From Litsea cubeba (lineage: Eukaryota; Streptophyta; Magnoliopsida; Laurales; Lauraceae), in contig CM022946.1 of NCBI GenBank assembly GCA_012931725.1, positions 51,062,626-51,126,625 of the forward strand: a stretch of DNA of 64,000 nt, read 5' to 3'. Below are positions 42,122 to 54,270 of the stretch, in pieces (the stretch's first letter is position 1; each line of letters opens with the position of its first letter). The translations under genes were made by a program, and so were the position numbers. The notes beneath the pieces are model-generated. The model was not told the DNA's origin. It saw nothing but the letters and a program-made list of their open reading frames with translations, and made no database searches.

Positions 42122-42597
42122 GTCAGTTTGACTCCCTGCATCAATCTCACCCCTAGAATCTCAGCTTCATTGAAACAATCCATCAGCTTGAGCATATGCT
42201 CTCTGACAGGTGTTCCCTCAGCCATCCTAGCATTCATGATAGTCCTCATAGCAGCTTGCCTAGCTGGCCTGCTCTTGTCTGCGAACATCTCAGACAAGGA
42301 CATCATGATTTCATAGGCCGTGTCCATATGCTCGTGCTGTGTTTGCAACACGTTGGACATGGAAGCGAGCATGTAGCATTTAGCCATGTTGTTCGCTTTC
42401 TTCCATTTCCTCTCAGCCTCTAACTGGTCATCAGTAGAATTAGCATCAATATCAGGACAGGTTTCCACCAAGACATACTTGTACTCCTCAGCAGTGAGTA
42501 CTATGTCAAGATTTCTCTTCCAATCTACGTAGTTAAGGCCAGTCAATTTGTTCTCACGAAGAATGCACATCAACGGACTAAAAGAATCTTTACCCAT
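42118..42597 (-). CDS. Element C Gag N-terminal part
   Basis: Starts MGKDSFSPLMCILRENKLTG and runs through YVDWKRNLDIVL and CYMLASMSNVLQTQHE, the usual copia gag-polypeptide pattern. It ends about 12 codons after the frameshift near 42157 with non-homologous residues. Continuing in the other frame gives the gag region of the downstream ORF. I chose the ATG at 42597 because upstream codons show no similarity. Confidence 0.88.
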   Translation of the reverse strand: MGKDSFSPLMCILRENKLTGLNYVDWKRNLDIVLTAEEYKYVLVETCPDIDANSTDDQLEAERKWKKANNMAKCYMLASMSNVLQTQHEHMDTAYEIMMSLSEMFADKSRPARQAAMRTIMNARMAEGTPVREHMLKLMDCFNEAEILGVRLMQGVKLT

Positions 42598-42744
42598 CTC
42601 TTTCTGGATATAAAACGGTTTATAATTAGACATGCAGTATATATGTAATATGCATATGGTGCTTGTTACAAAAGGAAAAACAAAGCACAAAAACTTTTTT
42701 ACATTATTCAACCCCAATCATAATGTATCAGTGTTTCAACCTCC

Positions 42745-43235
42745 TCATAGACCCTCCATCGAAGGGATGGCCGAGCCTACAGTCACGTTGAATTAAGGCA
42801 TACTTATTTGGATTATCACTATCTGGATACACATCCAGTGGTAGTCCAATCACTGATTGGTTTGGCCTCATATGACAAATAACCTTTAACTCCTAGGGAG
42901 AGGTCATTACCGTCTTATGTCAAGTGTATAACCATCTCTTATGAAATTTCCCAGAATGTCTATGATTAAGTCTTCCGAAGGGAATAGACTTTTATCCATC
43001 CTAGAAGTGACCTTTAGTAAAGAGCTCCACCGAAGGGATGGCCGCTCCCACCAACACTTCATTGACATTCTATAGAAGTGATCTTTAGTAAAGAACTCCA
43101 CCGAAGGGATGGCCGCTTCTACTAACACCTCATTACGAATATTCACATCAGTTCACCCATTAACCTATCAAAGCGGTCTTTAGTAAAGAACTCCACCGAA
43201 GGGATGGCCGCTCCTACTAACACTTTAATGAGATA
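42745..43235. repeat. Leader repeats in element C
   Basis: Three copies of TTAGTAAAGARCTCCACCGA followed by AGGGATGGCCGCT, at about 43009, 43081 and 43179. A more diverged partial copy lies near 42755. Spacing is irregular (71 and 95 bp). They lie between primer site and gag. Confidence 0.85.
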
Positions 43236-44342
43236 ACATGAACCAAAAATGGAAGGCCGTGGGGTCTTTCCTAAAACCCCTCTCCCACTTGATTATTTAT
43301 CACTAGGGTTTATACTTTTTGACCTTTACATTGTTTACTCAAAGGCTCTTTTAAATCTAGCAAACTTGATTAATTAAATTTATGACTCAATGACTTAAGT
43401 CATCTTAAAAATAAATAACCTTTGCTTTAAAACATTTGAGCAAATTCCTTTAAAGAATCAAAGACCTATCTTGGGTTATGAAAACTCATAGGCAACATCT
43501 AATTAGATTTTAGTTTAGCCTCTTTTGGAAACCAAGGGTACCAAGATAAACTAAACCCTATCCAATTTTAAACCTCAGACAAAATAGAAGGTGCTGGTCT
43601 AAGTTCCGTTTAAAATAATTTGCCAAACTAAAAACAATCTAATATAAAAAGATGCCAATTTTAGAACCTAATGGTGGCCATGTTTCTAGGTGATAATTAT
43701 AGCAATTATATAAAGTACTCATCCATGCATTCCATATATAAAAGCAAATAAAAGTATGCAATCCTTGATGACTCCTTGCTCTTCGGACTTCCAATCCTTA
43801 TCGAACTAGGACATCAAGAATAGATCTCATCTTTCACCAAGAAGTCTTGTCTCCTCCACCACTAAGGAATCCGGTTACTTGCAACCTTTCTTGAAACTTT
43901 CTTGTTCTTACTTGTTCCAATAAATTAAATTTACACAAGCAAACCCATAAAAAACAAAACCCCAAATTACATTGGAGATACCTATGCTTTTCAAGAAAGC
44001 TTACATCAAGACTAGTTGGAATAAAAGTAAAGAAAGAATTACAACTTCCTATGATTGCTAAACGCGCAATCGTACACTTTCCAACTAATGAAAAAACATC
44101 CAAATCCACATAACAATCATGCGAACCATCAAGGATGCAATATATGGCTGCAAACAAAGAGGTTAGTGCATGCAAACACACCATGTACATCATTAAACAA
44201 ATCTGGAAAATAAATTCCAGCATTGTTAATGAAACTTGTACACAACATGTATCACAACATAACTTTAGTAGGGTGCCACCATGCCCATAATCAATCTAGG
44301 ATTAATTATACACAACATGGGATCATGATTTCACATGGAGTG
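43236..44342. other. Untranslated leader of element C
   Basis: About 1.1 kb between the repeats and the primer site without coding similarity on either strand. The long leader is typical of large copia elements. Confidence 0.7.
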
Positions 44343-44354
44343 GCTCTGATACCA
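44343..44354 (-). other. Primer-binding site of element C
   Basis: The minus strand reads TGGTATCAGAGC right after the 5' LTR, the initiator-tRNA-Met type. Confidence 0.88.
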
Positions 44355-44355
44355 C

Positions 44356-46361
44356 TAAAAGAAACTGCGATTCAGATCTGAATTAGCGGAAGACATTCAT
44401 GGCTAATTTGTAACATGACAAATTTTAAAAAATCTGATTTGGGCAGCATAAATCAGCCATAGAGATCGCATAAGAACTCCATGAATTCATGACCAACAAG
44501 TGTATAATTAAAGGAGAATGAAGAAGACTATTACCTCGAAGATTTGTAGACTTCAAATCTCTGAAAAAATAGATCCAAAGGCCCAAACTCAGACTTGCAA
44601 TTAGCAAACAAATTGCTGGAATTTTCTGCAGTAGTATTGCCTTTGATCTTCTTCTCTATCTCACTTCCAAATCTGATTGGCTAAGATGGTGGGATCTTAA
44701 TCTAGGAATTGAGAACTATTTTTCTAAGGAAAAATCTCAGATCTCAATCTCTCCTCAATGAAGAAGAAAGAAGCCAAGGCTGGACGTGTGGACTTGTGCT
44801 TCTCTTTGTTATGGACGTCCAAAGGGGGAGAGCACTCTCCTTTTTATAGAAACTATGGAAACCTTTCCTAAAAGCTTATCTCTTCTAATTCTCATAGATG
44901 TCCTAAAAGGAAAGTATAATCTAAAGATTAATTTCCTTTTAGAAACACTCCAATTAGAAAAGGAAACTAAGGAACTTCCCATAAACTTTGGAATTAGTAA
45001 TCCTAGTTGAACAACACTTACTAATTTAAGTTTCTAATTCAAAAAGGAAACTTTCTTATGGGAATACTAATCCAAAGAGGAGTCCAACCTTCCAAGTAGA
45101 GAGACCTACTCAAAATTGGAAACTTTACCCATGGAAATCCCATTACGGACGTCCCACATGATAATGCACACCATGGCCCACAAACAATTTATCTAGAATT
45201 AAATTCATGTATGCCATCAAAGGCCTATTTGAATTTAAACTCAAAATTATTTTTCCACTAAAATAATTCAACAAAATGTTATCCAAACATTTTATAAAAC
45301 CATGCCAATCTTGGAAAGTGACTAGAGAAGGGACCAAAAGACATATTTGCCATTGGCTCCCAAAATGACCAAAATGTCCATGCTAAACCCATAGCAACAT
45401 TAAGACCATTTTAACCTTAACTCATTCCACTAAAGAGTTATGGTTGAACTCCAAGGACAAATATATAATATAATACGCTCGTCATAAAATGACGGTTGTC
45501 TTCGACCTACTAAGTGTAATGACCTGAATGACCCTCTATGTAACATCCATAATCGAGTCAGGTTATCACATGTACTATCAACCTTCCCGATTACATCTAA
45601 ACCTTAGAACTTCATATCCTTAATATAATCATCATTCGGATATCATTCTCTTGGTCCAGGGAGCAACCCACAAGTTCAATATCCATATGGAACATCCATA
45701 TACTAAGATCTTAGATTTTAATGATTAATCGGATAATTCGAAGGGGACGATCATTCCATCATTAGATGGCATAGATTCTTTATTGCATCTGCACGTCCCA
45801 ACTGATCAAGTTCGAGTACCCAAAACACAGAGCTGTTGACTCATGAAAAGAATCTCACCCATAGTGAATTAAAGCACAAGAACTTGACTTCGTCAGTTCA
45901 TCCACAAATGCTCAAGATTAAGAGCATCGGTCACTCAGTAGCATGAGGTGACTTGATCTCTCTCTGTGATAGTACTATTTTAGAGATCACACCTACCATG
46001 GTCCTGTTCAATGCATTGCATATGCACTAATGAGATAAATCCGGGAAAGCCCTCCCATGACTTAGGTAAGTTACCCTGAATACAGGAGAGTCTCTCACTA
46101 TAACTTATACCAAGATGAAGTGCCCAGCTCCATCTCTCAGTTATGAATAAATATGTTGTTTCCAGTGTCCATGAATTAGACCTATTTGTGTGTAGACACT
46201 ACACACCCAATTCATTTACTAGAAACAATGGGCCTTACACAACCATACATATATACATGTTTAAGCAGGAAAGAGTCATTCCATTAAATAACCAATAAAT
46301 ATCCAGTAACAAAAGATGAGAGTGCAACTAGTGGGCTTTAGGGCATACACCAATCCCAACA
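44356..46361 (-). repeat. 5' LTR of element C (right)
   Basis: 2006 bp, near-identical to 36644-38648. The plus-strand start reads TAAAAG rather than TGAAAG, a G to A change in the terminal dinucleotide. A TATAAAAAG box lies on the minus strand at 44840-44848. Confidence 0.94.
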
Positions 46362-46366
46362 CTTAG

Positions 46367-46697
46367 GCACTCCATGCAACTTGACTATATTGTCCCTGTA
46401 CATCTTAGTCATCTTATCCATAAACTGTCCAGTCTTGAATGGCAAGAAATGGGCTGATTTAGTCAACCTATCCACAATCACCCAAATAACATCATTGCCT
46501 TTCTTGGTGTTCGGCAATCCCGACACGAAATCCATGGTAATATTCTCCCATTTCCACTAAGGAATCTCCAACGGGTGAAGTAAACCAGGAGGCTTCTTGT
46601 GCTCTGCCTTAATCTGCTGACAAGTCATACACCAAGAGACAAATTCTGCTATTTCTTTCTTCATTTTCACCCACCAATAGTGATTTTTCAAATTCTG
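46367..46697 (-). pseudogene. Element B integrase N-terminal half
   Basis: Continues the B polyprotein after a TAA following HPGSTKM: the zinc-binding part (SWCMTCQQIKAEHKKPPGLL), a TAG before WKWENI, then MDFVSGLPNTKKGNDVIWVI and VDRLTKSAHFLPFK (catalytic Asp region). It ends at KLHGVPK, where element C enters. Confidence 0.9.
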
Positions 46698-49600
46698 TTA
46701 CATTTTGGTACTCCCTGGGTGAATAGAATATCTGGTGTGGTGCGCATCTGTCATCAACTCTGACTTGATATCTTGAACATCTGGCACACACAACCTATCC
46801 TTGCAGTACAAAACTCCCTCTATCAATCGGAACTCTGGCTTGTCATCCACATGATCAATGATTCTCTGTAGTTCCGGATCATCCTTCTGGCATTCCTTGA
46901 TCCTATTAACTATCTCTGGCTCCCAAACTCCCATAGTAGCAACTAGGACCTTCTGATTGACTGGCCAGACTTCTACATCCATGTCTCTGAACCGCTCCAT
47001 CCATCTCCATTCAGGCATTATACACCTACTGAATGCTGCCTTTCTACTAAGAGCATCTGCTACCACATTCACTCTTCCAGGATGGTATTTGATCGGAAAA
47101 TCATAATCCTTTATGTACTCTATCCATCTCCTCTGCCTGTTATTCAGATCACCCTGTGTAAATAGGTATTGCAGGCTCTTGTGATCTGTATGCACCTCAA
47201 ATCTCCCCCCATACAAATAATGCCTCCACAACTTCAATGCAAACACCACTGCTGCTAACTCCAAGTCATGTGTGGCATATTTCTTCTCATGATCTTTCAA
47301 TTGCCTCGATCCATAGGTTATCACCTTGTCATGCTGCATGATAACACATCCCAAACCTACTCCTGATGCATCTGTGAAAATCACAAATCCTCCACTTCCA
47401 GCGGGTAAGGTAAGTATGGGTGCTGTAATCAATCTGGTCTTCAACTCTTGGAAACTCTTTTCACACCCCTCCGTCCATACAAATGGAATATCTTTCCTTG
47501 TCAACTTAGTCAACGGAGATGCTATGGTAGCAAATCCTTTCACAAACCTCCTGTAGTAACCTGCAAGTCCAAGGAAACTACGAATCTCTGCTACATTCCG
47601 TGGGCTACTCCAATTGACAACTGCTGCAATCTTCTTGGGATCCACTGTCAGTCCTTCCTTAGAGATAATGTGTCCCAAAAATGCCACTTGCTCCAACCAA
47701 AACTCACATTTGCTCAATTTAGCATACAATTGGTTCTCCCTCAAAAGTTGCAAAGATGTTCTTAACTGATGCTCATGCTCCTCCTTAGTCTTTGAGTACA
47801 CCAATACATCATCTATGAAGACTACCACAAACTGATCCAAGAAAGGAGCAAATGCCTTATTCATCAATGCCATAAAAACTGCTGGAGCATTCGTCAACCC
47901 GAAAGGCATCACGAGAAACTCAAAATGTCCATATCTCGTCCGGAATGCAGTCTTAGGAACATCCTCCTTTCTGACTCGCAACTGATGATAACCGGAACGC
48001 AAATCTATTTTCGAAAAGAATTGGGCTCCCTGCAACTGATCGAATAGCTCATCGATCCTTGGTAACGGGTACTTATTCTTAACAGTCATCTGGTTCAACT
48101 GTCTGTAATCTATGCACATCCTCATAGTCCCGTCCTTCTTCTTCACAAATATCACCGGAGCTCCCCACGGTGAAACACTGGGCCTGGTAAAACCCTTATC
48201 CAACAGATCTCTAATCTGAGTTTTCAACTCTTTCAATTCTGCTGGTGCCATCCTATAAGGGGCCTTTGAAATAGGTGCTGTCCCTGGCTGCAATTTAATC
48301 ATGAAATCTAACTCACGGACAGGTGGCAAACCAGGAATCTCATCCGGAAACACATCCGGGAATTCTCGCACCGCTGGAATCTCATCAACAGACTTGGACT
48401 CCTTATCTTCCGCAATAAATGCAATAAAACCTTCACAACCGCTCCTCATCAACCGCTCTGCCTTCAATGCAGAAATCATCCGAGTGGAGATGGGCTTTTT
48501 AGCTCCTATAAACTCAACACTACGGTCTGCACTCTGCAACTTCACAGTCTTGTTAAAACAATCTAACACTGCGCGGTTCTTAGCTAACCAATCCATACCA
48601 AGTATTACATCAAACTCCGCCATCGGTAAGATGATCAAACTGACGGTCAGCTTAACTTCCCCAATCTGAATACTACACCTAGGGTAGATGACATTACAAG
48701 CTACATGTCTACCTACAGGGGTAGCTACTATCAAATCATAGGGTAGTATCTCCTTATCCTCCCCCAAATGCAGTGCAAATGCTGGTGCAACAAACGAGTG
48801 TGTAGATCCAGGATCAAATAGAACTTTAGCATCAAATCCACAAACTAAAAGTGTACCTTCAATGACATTTCCTACAGCCTCTGCTTCCTCATGCGTCAGA
48901 GCATAAGCTTTCCCAGTCTGCTGGGGACGCTGCTGATGATACTGTTGCGGTGGTCTCTGACCACGACCCTGGAATCTGGGTGCTGGGGGTCTCTGCTGAT
49001 AGCGCTCCTGAGGTACTGGAGGGCGCTGCTGCGGTGGCTGAGGTGGTCGGACAATCATCTGCTGCTGCTGTGGCATGGCCTGTCCAGGAGGCATCTGTCT
49101 CAACGGCTGCGCAGGATATGGTGGCCTGGGCGCCGGAGCTGGAAATGGTGGTGGTGCTACTCCTGTCTTCCCTGGGCAAAAACGAACCTTATGCCCTGGA
49201 TCTCCACAGTTGAAACATGCACTGGACTGCTTCCTGCAATCACGGCCAAAATGATTCCCGCCACAATGCATGCAAGAGACTCGCTGTGGCTGCTGTCGGA
49301 GTGTAGGCTCAAACCGTAGCCTCTTAGGTGCCGGCTGCTGATACGACAGAGACGAAGATCCCTGTGTCCTAGGTGGAGGGATCAATACTAAGATCCTCCG
49401 CTGTTCCAAAGCAATCACCTCCTTCAGGGACTCCTCTGCCCAATAAGCTTCCTTGACCACATCATCATAGTTGGTCAATCTGCTGTGCTGTACTTGCATC
49501 TTAATATCAGCTCGCAGTCCCTTGATAAATCTTCGGACTCTCTCTGACTCTGGCTGAATCAGACTCTCAGCAAATCGAGATAGATGGGTGAAGGCAATCT

Positions 49601-50156
49601 CATAATCCTGTACTGTCAAGTCACCCTGTACCAGCCTCTCAAACTCCTCCATCTTCTGATCCCGGTAGTGCTCTGGAATAAACTTCTTTTGGAACTACTC
49701 TGTAAATGTCTTCCAGGCTACCTCCTCAGCAATCTCCTCGTACGGGTGTTTGACGGTTTTCCACCATCTCTCTGCTGCCCCACGGAACATGTGGGCTGCA
49801 AGCTGCACTTGCTGGATGCCCGTGCACCGAAACACCTCATAAATCTTCCCTATTTGGACAACCCACTCATCTGCTACAGCGGGGTCCTCAATGCCATGGA
49901 ACTCTGGTAGGAACCTCTTCCTAAACTTCTCAACCAACTCATTCAGGTCATACTCTTTGGCCTGCGACTGGCCCACCTTCTGTACGACCTCAAGCATCTG
50001 TGCTTGAAATATAGCTTGGTCCTCATTCTGCTTATGGCTTTGCTCAGCCATATCCTTTTGGGACTGAATGAAGGCTGCCATGAACTGGTGCAATTGATTC
50101 TCAACACCATTATGAGAAGAACTATCCTCACCTCGGGTATTGTGCCTACCAGCCAT
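46698..50156 (-). pseudogene. Element B Gag, protease, RT and RNase H (one stop codon)
   Basis: Starts MAGRHNTRGED at 50156. Gag ends its first open run at a TAG (49695-49697) between KTFTE and FQKKF; the frame then stays open for 984 codons. It has a double knuckle (CMHCGGNHFGRDC, CFNCGDPGHKVRFC), protease VLFDPGSTHSFV, and RT with FVKKKDGTMRMCIDYRQLN and VVFIDDVLVYSK. RNase H has FTDASGVGLGCV and THDLELAAVVFALKLWRHYL, and a tether VADALSRKAAF follows. All RT/RH catalytic aspartates are visible. The reading order and the missing separate env fit the chromovirus branch of Ty3 elements. Confidence 0.92.
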
Positions 50157-50306
50157 AATCCTGTAAAACATTCAAAATTAATTCCAATATGCCCCAAGCT
50201 AACAACCAATGCTAGAAACAAAACTAAAAGATCAACCTACTGACTAACGAAATCCTCACACGCGTCCTATGGTTTCTACAATTTTTACCCTGAGAAACCA
50301 ACCACT

Positions 50307-50318
50307 GCTCTGATACCA
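50307..50318 (-). other. Primer-binding site of element B
   Basis: The minus strand reads TGGTATCAGAGC next to the right LTR, the initiator-tRNA-Met type. It fixes the orientation of B. Confidence 0.88.
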
Positions 50319-50321
50319 ATC

Positions 50322-53300
50322 TGTCACGTCCCCCAAACCCGATTAAGAAATAACCGGATCCGAAGAGTGAATTTTAGGACTATTTAAACATCTTGTCCTT
50401 TGTGCCCACGGATCGTAGTCCGCGGTGAGGATTTAATATTTCCAACCTCATGTGTCACAATAAATGTAGAGTTAATACAACTCTAGGCATATAGGATTTC
50501 AAGCAATGATCAATAAACTCTCATTAAATCAAAGTTGTAAGAATAGTAAACAGAACTTCAAAGTTAAGTAATTTATTACAATGGCCAACCCACTAAACAT
50601 GGCCAATCAAAGAAACAGAAGTCAATGTAATATAAAGGTTCGACGAGAGAAATAAATGAATGAAGATAAATCTAATAGATCCCAAATATGTCTCTCTCTC
50701 GTGCCAGGAGTGATGACGCTACTCTACGTCATCGGCATGCCACTCTCGTGCCTCCTCTGCTGGTTGGAGATCCTCTGGGATCTCCTCACCTGCCTGCTCC
50801 TCGTAGTAATACTCACCTGATGTGTCTGCACACCAAGGAATAAAGTCAACGACATGTTGAACAATAGATATATAAAACATAATAAACACGACATGCATCA
50901 AGTATAGAATAATGACAGGTAAGATCATATGAATACAAGAATCTGAGGCTATGCATAAAGCGAGATTAATATATAGAAACAATAACAGGAATCCTAGCAA
51001 TCATCTAACAATAACCAATATCCATGCAATGCAAACAAGACAAGCAAGAGGGAGACTCCGAGGACGTCCTATGCCACCTCCCGGGGTACCAGTAACAATC
51101 CCCTTGGACTACTGATACCATAGTTCGACTCCAGTGGGATCCTAGCTCCCTGTCCTGGGAATAGCAGTACGGTCCTAGCCCGCTCCCAGCTATTCAACGC
51201 CATGGACGCCGTCCAACGCCGACTGCTCACCCCGACAACCGGAGTAACCGATTCGTCATTAAATCCCAAACTGCAGATGGCCATGATATGCAAACAATAA
51301 TAAAGTGGTTTTGACTCAATGACAGACAAGACAAGCAAGTCTGGCTAGTTCTATGTACAAGACAAGATCCTAGGGATTATCTCTTCCAGATCAGTACAAG
51401 ACAAGCCACGTGATAATCCCCTTCATACTAGCCAGTCATGTTTATCAAAACAAGACACGGGTTCCTATGGTACACTCTAAGTCAAGTCCAAGTCTTATAC
51501 TCTACAAGAATTTATGTTTCATAATTGATTACGTGTTTTATGTCAAGAGAGTGTACAAGGAATGTTATCAACGGATACAATCACAAGTCAAGGAAGAATT
51601 ACCATCCAATCCTAAGTAAGTGGTGTCATCCCTGTATTCAACGTATTCTAACGGAGTACATGAGGAAATTGGATCAATGATGCTCTTAAGATAATTCCTT
51701 GGTGTACAATCATGTTGAGCATCATTAAATTCAACTCCTTGTGCATTCGGTTACACTACGTGTAATACACGAATACCTAGACAACCCATCGAATTCACAC
51801 CAAGTCACGTGATTCGATTTCAAACTCATTTATGGTCATTTGATAGTAAGTTAATAGTTTCCGGCGTCTAAGTCCCAAACCTAGGTTAAACAGTCTCTTT
51901 CTCCAATTACAAGAGTCAAATCATTAATTCCCATAGTTACATCACTTTCTAACCTCCGATCGTGATGAAACCAGAACCATTGGATTCTCTATCTCAAGGG
52001 CTTTCCAATGGTATATTATATGTGAACATCCAACGGACGGATTGAAAGTTACAAGCCTTTGAAGTTTCAGTGACCATGCACCCTCCGATCGATCGCACCT
52101 TCACCTCACAGTTAGTGCACAGTCCGATTGATCGGACTGAGTGACCGATCGATCGTCACTGGGCACCTCCCAGTTAACTGAGAGTTTTCACAGACCGATC
52201 GATCGGACTGTGTGGCCGATTGATCGGACTGTGATCGCCCACAATTAATTGGGGAATTGTTCACTGTCCGATCGATCGCACTGTGCGACCGATCGATCGG
52301 ACAGCGAACCTGAAGCCCGAATTTGGGTTTCTGCTCCCTTTTTCGTCCGGCCAATCCATGGCTATCCTGCAGAAATCTGAGCCTCCTTGCTCCCCATTCA
52401 ATCCATTCAATCCATACACCACATCCCATTTCATTTAATCAAATTAAACAAACTCTAATCAACCTAATATCAACATTTATCGAAAACCTAACCTAACATG
52501 TAATTTCAATTAATAATCAGAAAAGCTTGGAATTAACGGGAATTCTATCAAGAATCATAACCAGTTCAATGAAAACAATACAAGCATATAAATTATGAAA
52601 TGCATATCCACTTGCCTCAACCAAAACGAAGATTGAAAATGGGTGGAATCTGAGGAGAAGCTTTTCTGCCCTCAAAGTCACAATCTAACCCGTATAACAC
52701 AACCTAATACACCAAGGAGAAGAAAGAAAGAAAAAGAGTCAAGATCGGACCTAAATCTAACCAAAAGGCATAAAATTGAAAAAGATGAAGGTGAGAGAAT
52801 GCTTACCAAACTTACACCGGAAGCAAGAGGAGATCGCAAGGATGAATCCTAGCGGATCGGATCTCCGAATGGGGTCTTCTAGGCTAGGGTTCCGGGCTTG
52901 AGAAAGGAAGAAGAAGAAGAAAAATGGGAGGCTGTTCTTCATTGGTTGCAGAGAAAGAAATGAAAACTAGGGCAACCTTCGCTTAAGAAGACGATTAAGG
53001 AGGAAAAGACCGAATCACTCTTTAAGTGGGTCCGGATAAAGAATGGACCACTTGAAAGGTTTCTGATCGCTGGATCGCAATGAGTCAAGAGACAAAAGTT
53101 ATCAGAACGACGAGACCTTCCCAACGAACCCATAAATCACGGCGTTTGGAGTATTTCGGAAAAACACACAATTTTTTTCTAAATTGCAAACTACCCCCCT
53201 GCTATGATCAAACGAACTCAGAATCAAACAAAACTACACAGATACTATTCTAATGCTAAAAGAAACTCGCTCATAATCTAAACCCACTTAAATATCTATA

Positions 53301-53388
53301 ACACAATTAATTAAAATAATAACAATTAAACGGGTCAACGGGCCGGGTTATTGGGCCCAACTGACCAAGTAAGGTCACGGACCTTACA
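50322..53388 (-). repeat. 5' LTR of element B (right)
   Basis: 3067 bp, pairing with 32674-35717, with a few tens of substitutions and small indels by eye. The palindrome cluster is at 52084-52312. Confidence 0.93.
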
Positions 53389-53393
53389 ACTGG

Positions 53394-54270
53394 TTGGCTC
53401 ACACGGAGAACATTTTCGATCTCTTTCAGTGTACAGGCAGGCAGAGAGTCCACCTAGTAGCTTCTATGTTTATAGGCCTGGCAGATATTTGGTGGAAAAC
53501 TTTGAGAGATGGTTACCAGAACATTGATAATGAGATTCCTTCAAGCAATAGTTCAGTGAAAAGTATGTCCCTGCCCACATCAAGAAGCAGAAAGCAGTAG
53601 AGTTTTAGTTGCTCAAGCAAGAGGACATGACAGTCCTTGAGTATCTTACAAAGTTTGAGAAGCTGTCTCGTTATGCATAGGAGCTTATTGACACAGAAGA
53701 AAAGAAAATTACCAAGTTTATGGATGGACTCAATCCCATCATCTTGAGGGATGCCTTAGGTGTTGTACCGCCTGCTACTTTCCAAGAGGCTATTAAAAGA
53801 GCTTATCGATTTAAAGATATAAATAACCAAATCATTAAAGATAATCAGAGGAAGAGACAGCAATACCAAGAGCAGAAATCCTATCAAGGCAAGAGGTAGA
53901 GGAAACAGCAGAACACTCCAGCTCAAGGTGGGTATGAGCATTGTGGCAAGAACCACCCTTCTCAGCAGTGTTATAGAGTTACTGGCGCATGCTTCAAGTG
54001 TGGTGGCACAGATCACCAAATGAAAGATTGCCCAAATAATAGAAACCAAGGCAATAGGGCACCTCAGCAGCCCCCAAGGCAGGCACCTCAGCAGAACCAG
54101 CAGGCAGTTCAAAATCAACCAAGACAGCAGCAGAATCAGTAGCCCCATCAACAACTGCAAAATCAGAATGTCCGTCCACCACAACAGAATCAAAATGTAC
54201 AGCAAGGAAGGCAGAATCAGAACCAGAATAGACCGCGTCAGCAAGGCCGCCTAAATCACCTCAACCAAGT
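53394..54270 (+). pseudogene. Element A gag, C-terminal part
   Basis: Resumes with WLAHTENIFDLFQCTGRQRV and FIGLADIWWKTL, then EYLTKFEKLSRYA and FMDGLNPIILRDALG. The zinc knuckle CFKCGGTDHQMKDC is intact, followed by a Gln/Pro/Asn-rich linker. Stops occur after KAVEF, after SRYA and in the linker, so no full Gag can be made. Confidence 0.88.

Larger units (their letters stand above)
36644..46361 (-). mobile_element. Ty1/copia element C, inserted in integrase of B
   Basis: Flanked by CTTAG at 36639-36643 and 46362-46366. LTRs are about 2.0 kb. The coding strand is minus. A primer site TGGTATCAGAGC (minus, 44343-44354) and a polypurine tract at 38649-38660 (minus) are present. Gag and pol are full length but split by one frameshift. 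About thirty LTR differences by eye point to an intermediate age. Confidence 0.95.
32674..53388 (-). mobile_element. Ty3 LTR retrotransposon B (Tekay/Del-like), inserted in gag of A
   Basis: Flanked by ACTGG at 32669-32673 and 53389-53393. LTRs are about 3.05 kb. The primer site, on the minus strand, is next to the right LTR, so the element reads leftward. Its integrase is split by copia element C. Without C it is about 11.0 kb. Lesions I can see: three in-frame stops and one frameshift. Confidence 0.95.

Noticed and set aside
42910..43240. Repeated units considered as a CRISPR-like or satellite array
   Set aside because: Only three to four copies, irregular spacing, inside a copia leader in a plant genome.
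48889..49319. Frames on both strands over B gag, including a Trp/Leu-rich plus frame
   Set aside because: Shadow of the Pro/Gln-rich gag linker of element B on the minus strand.
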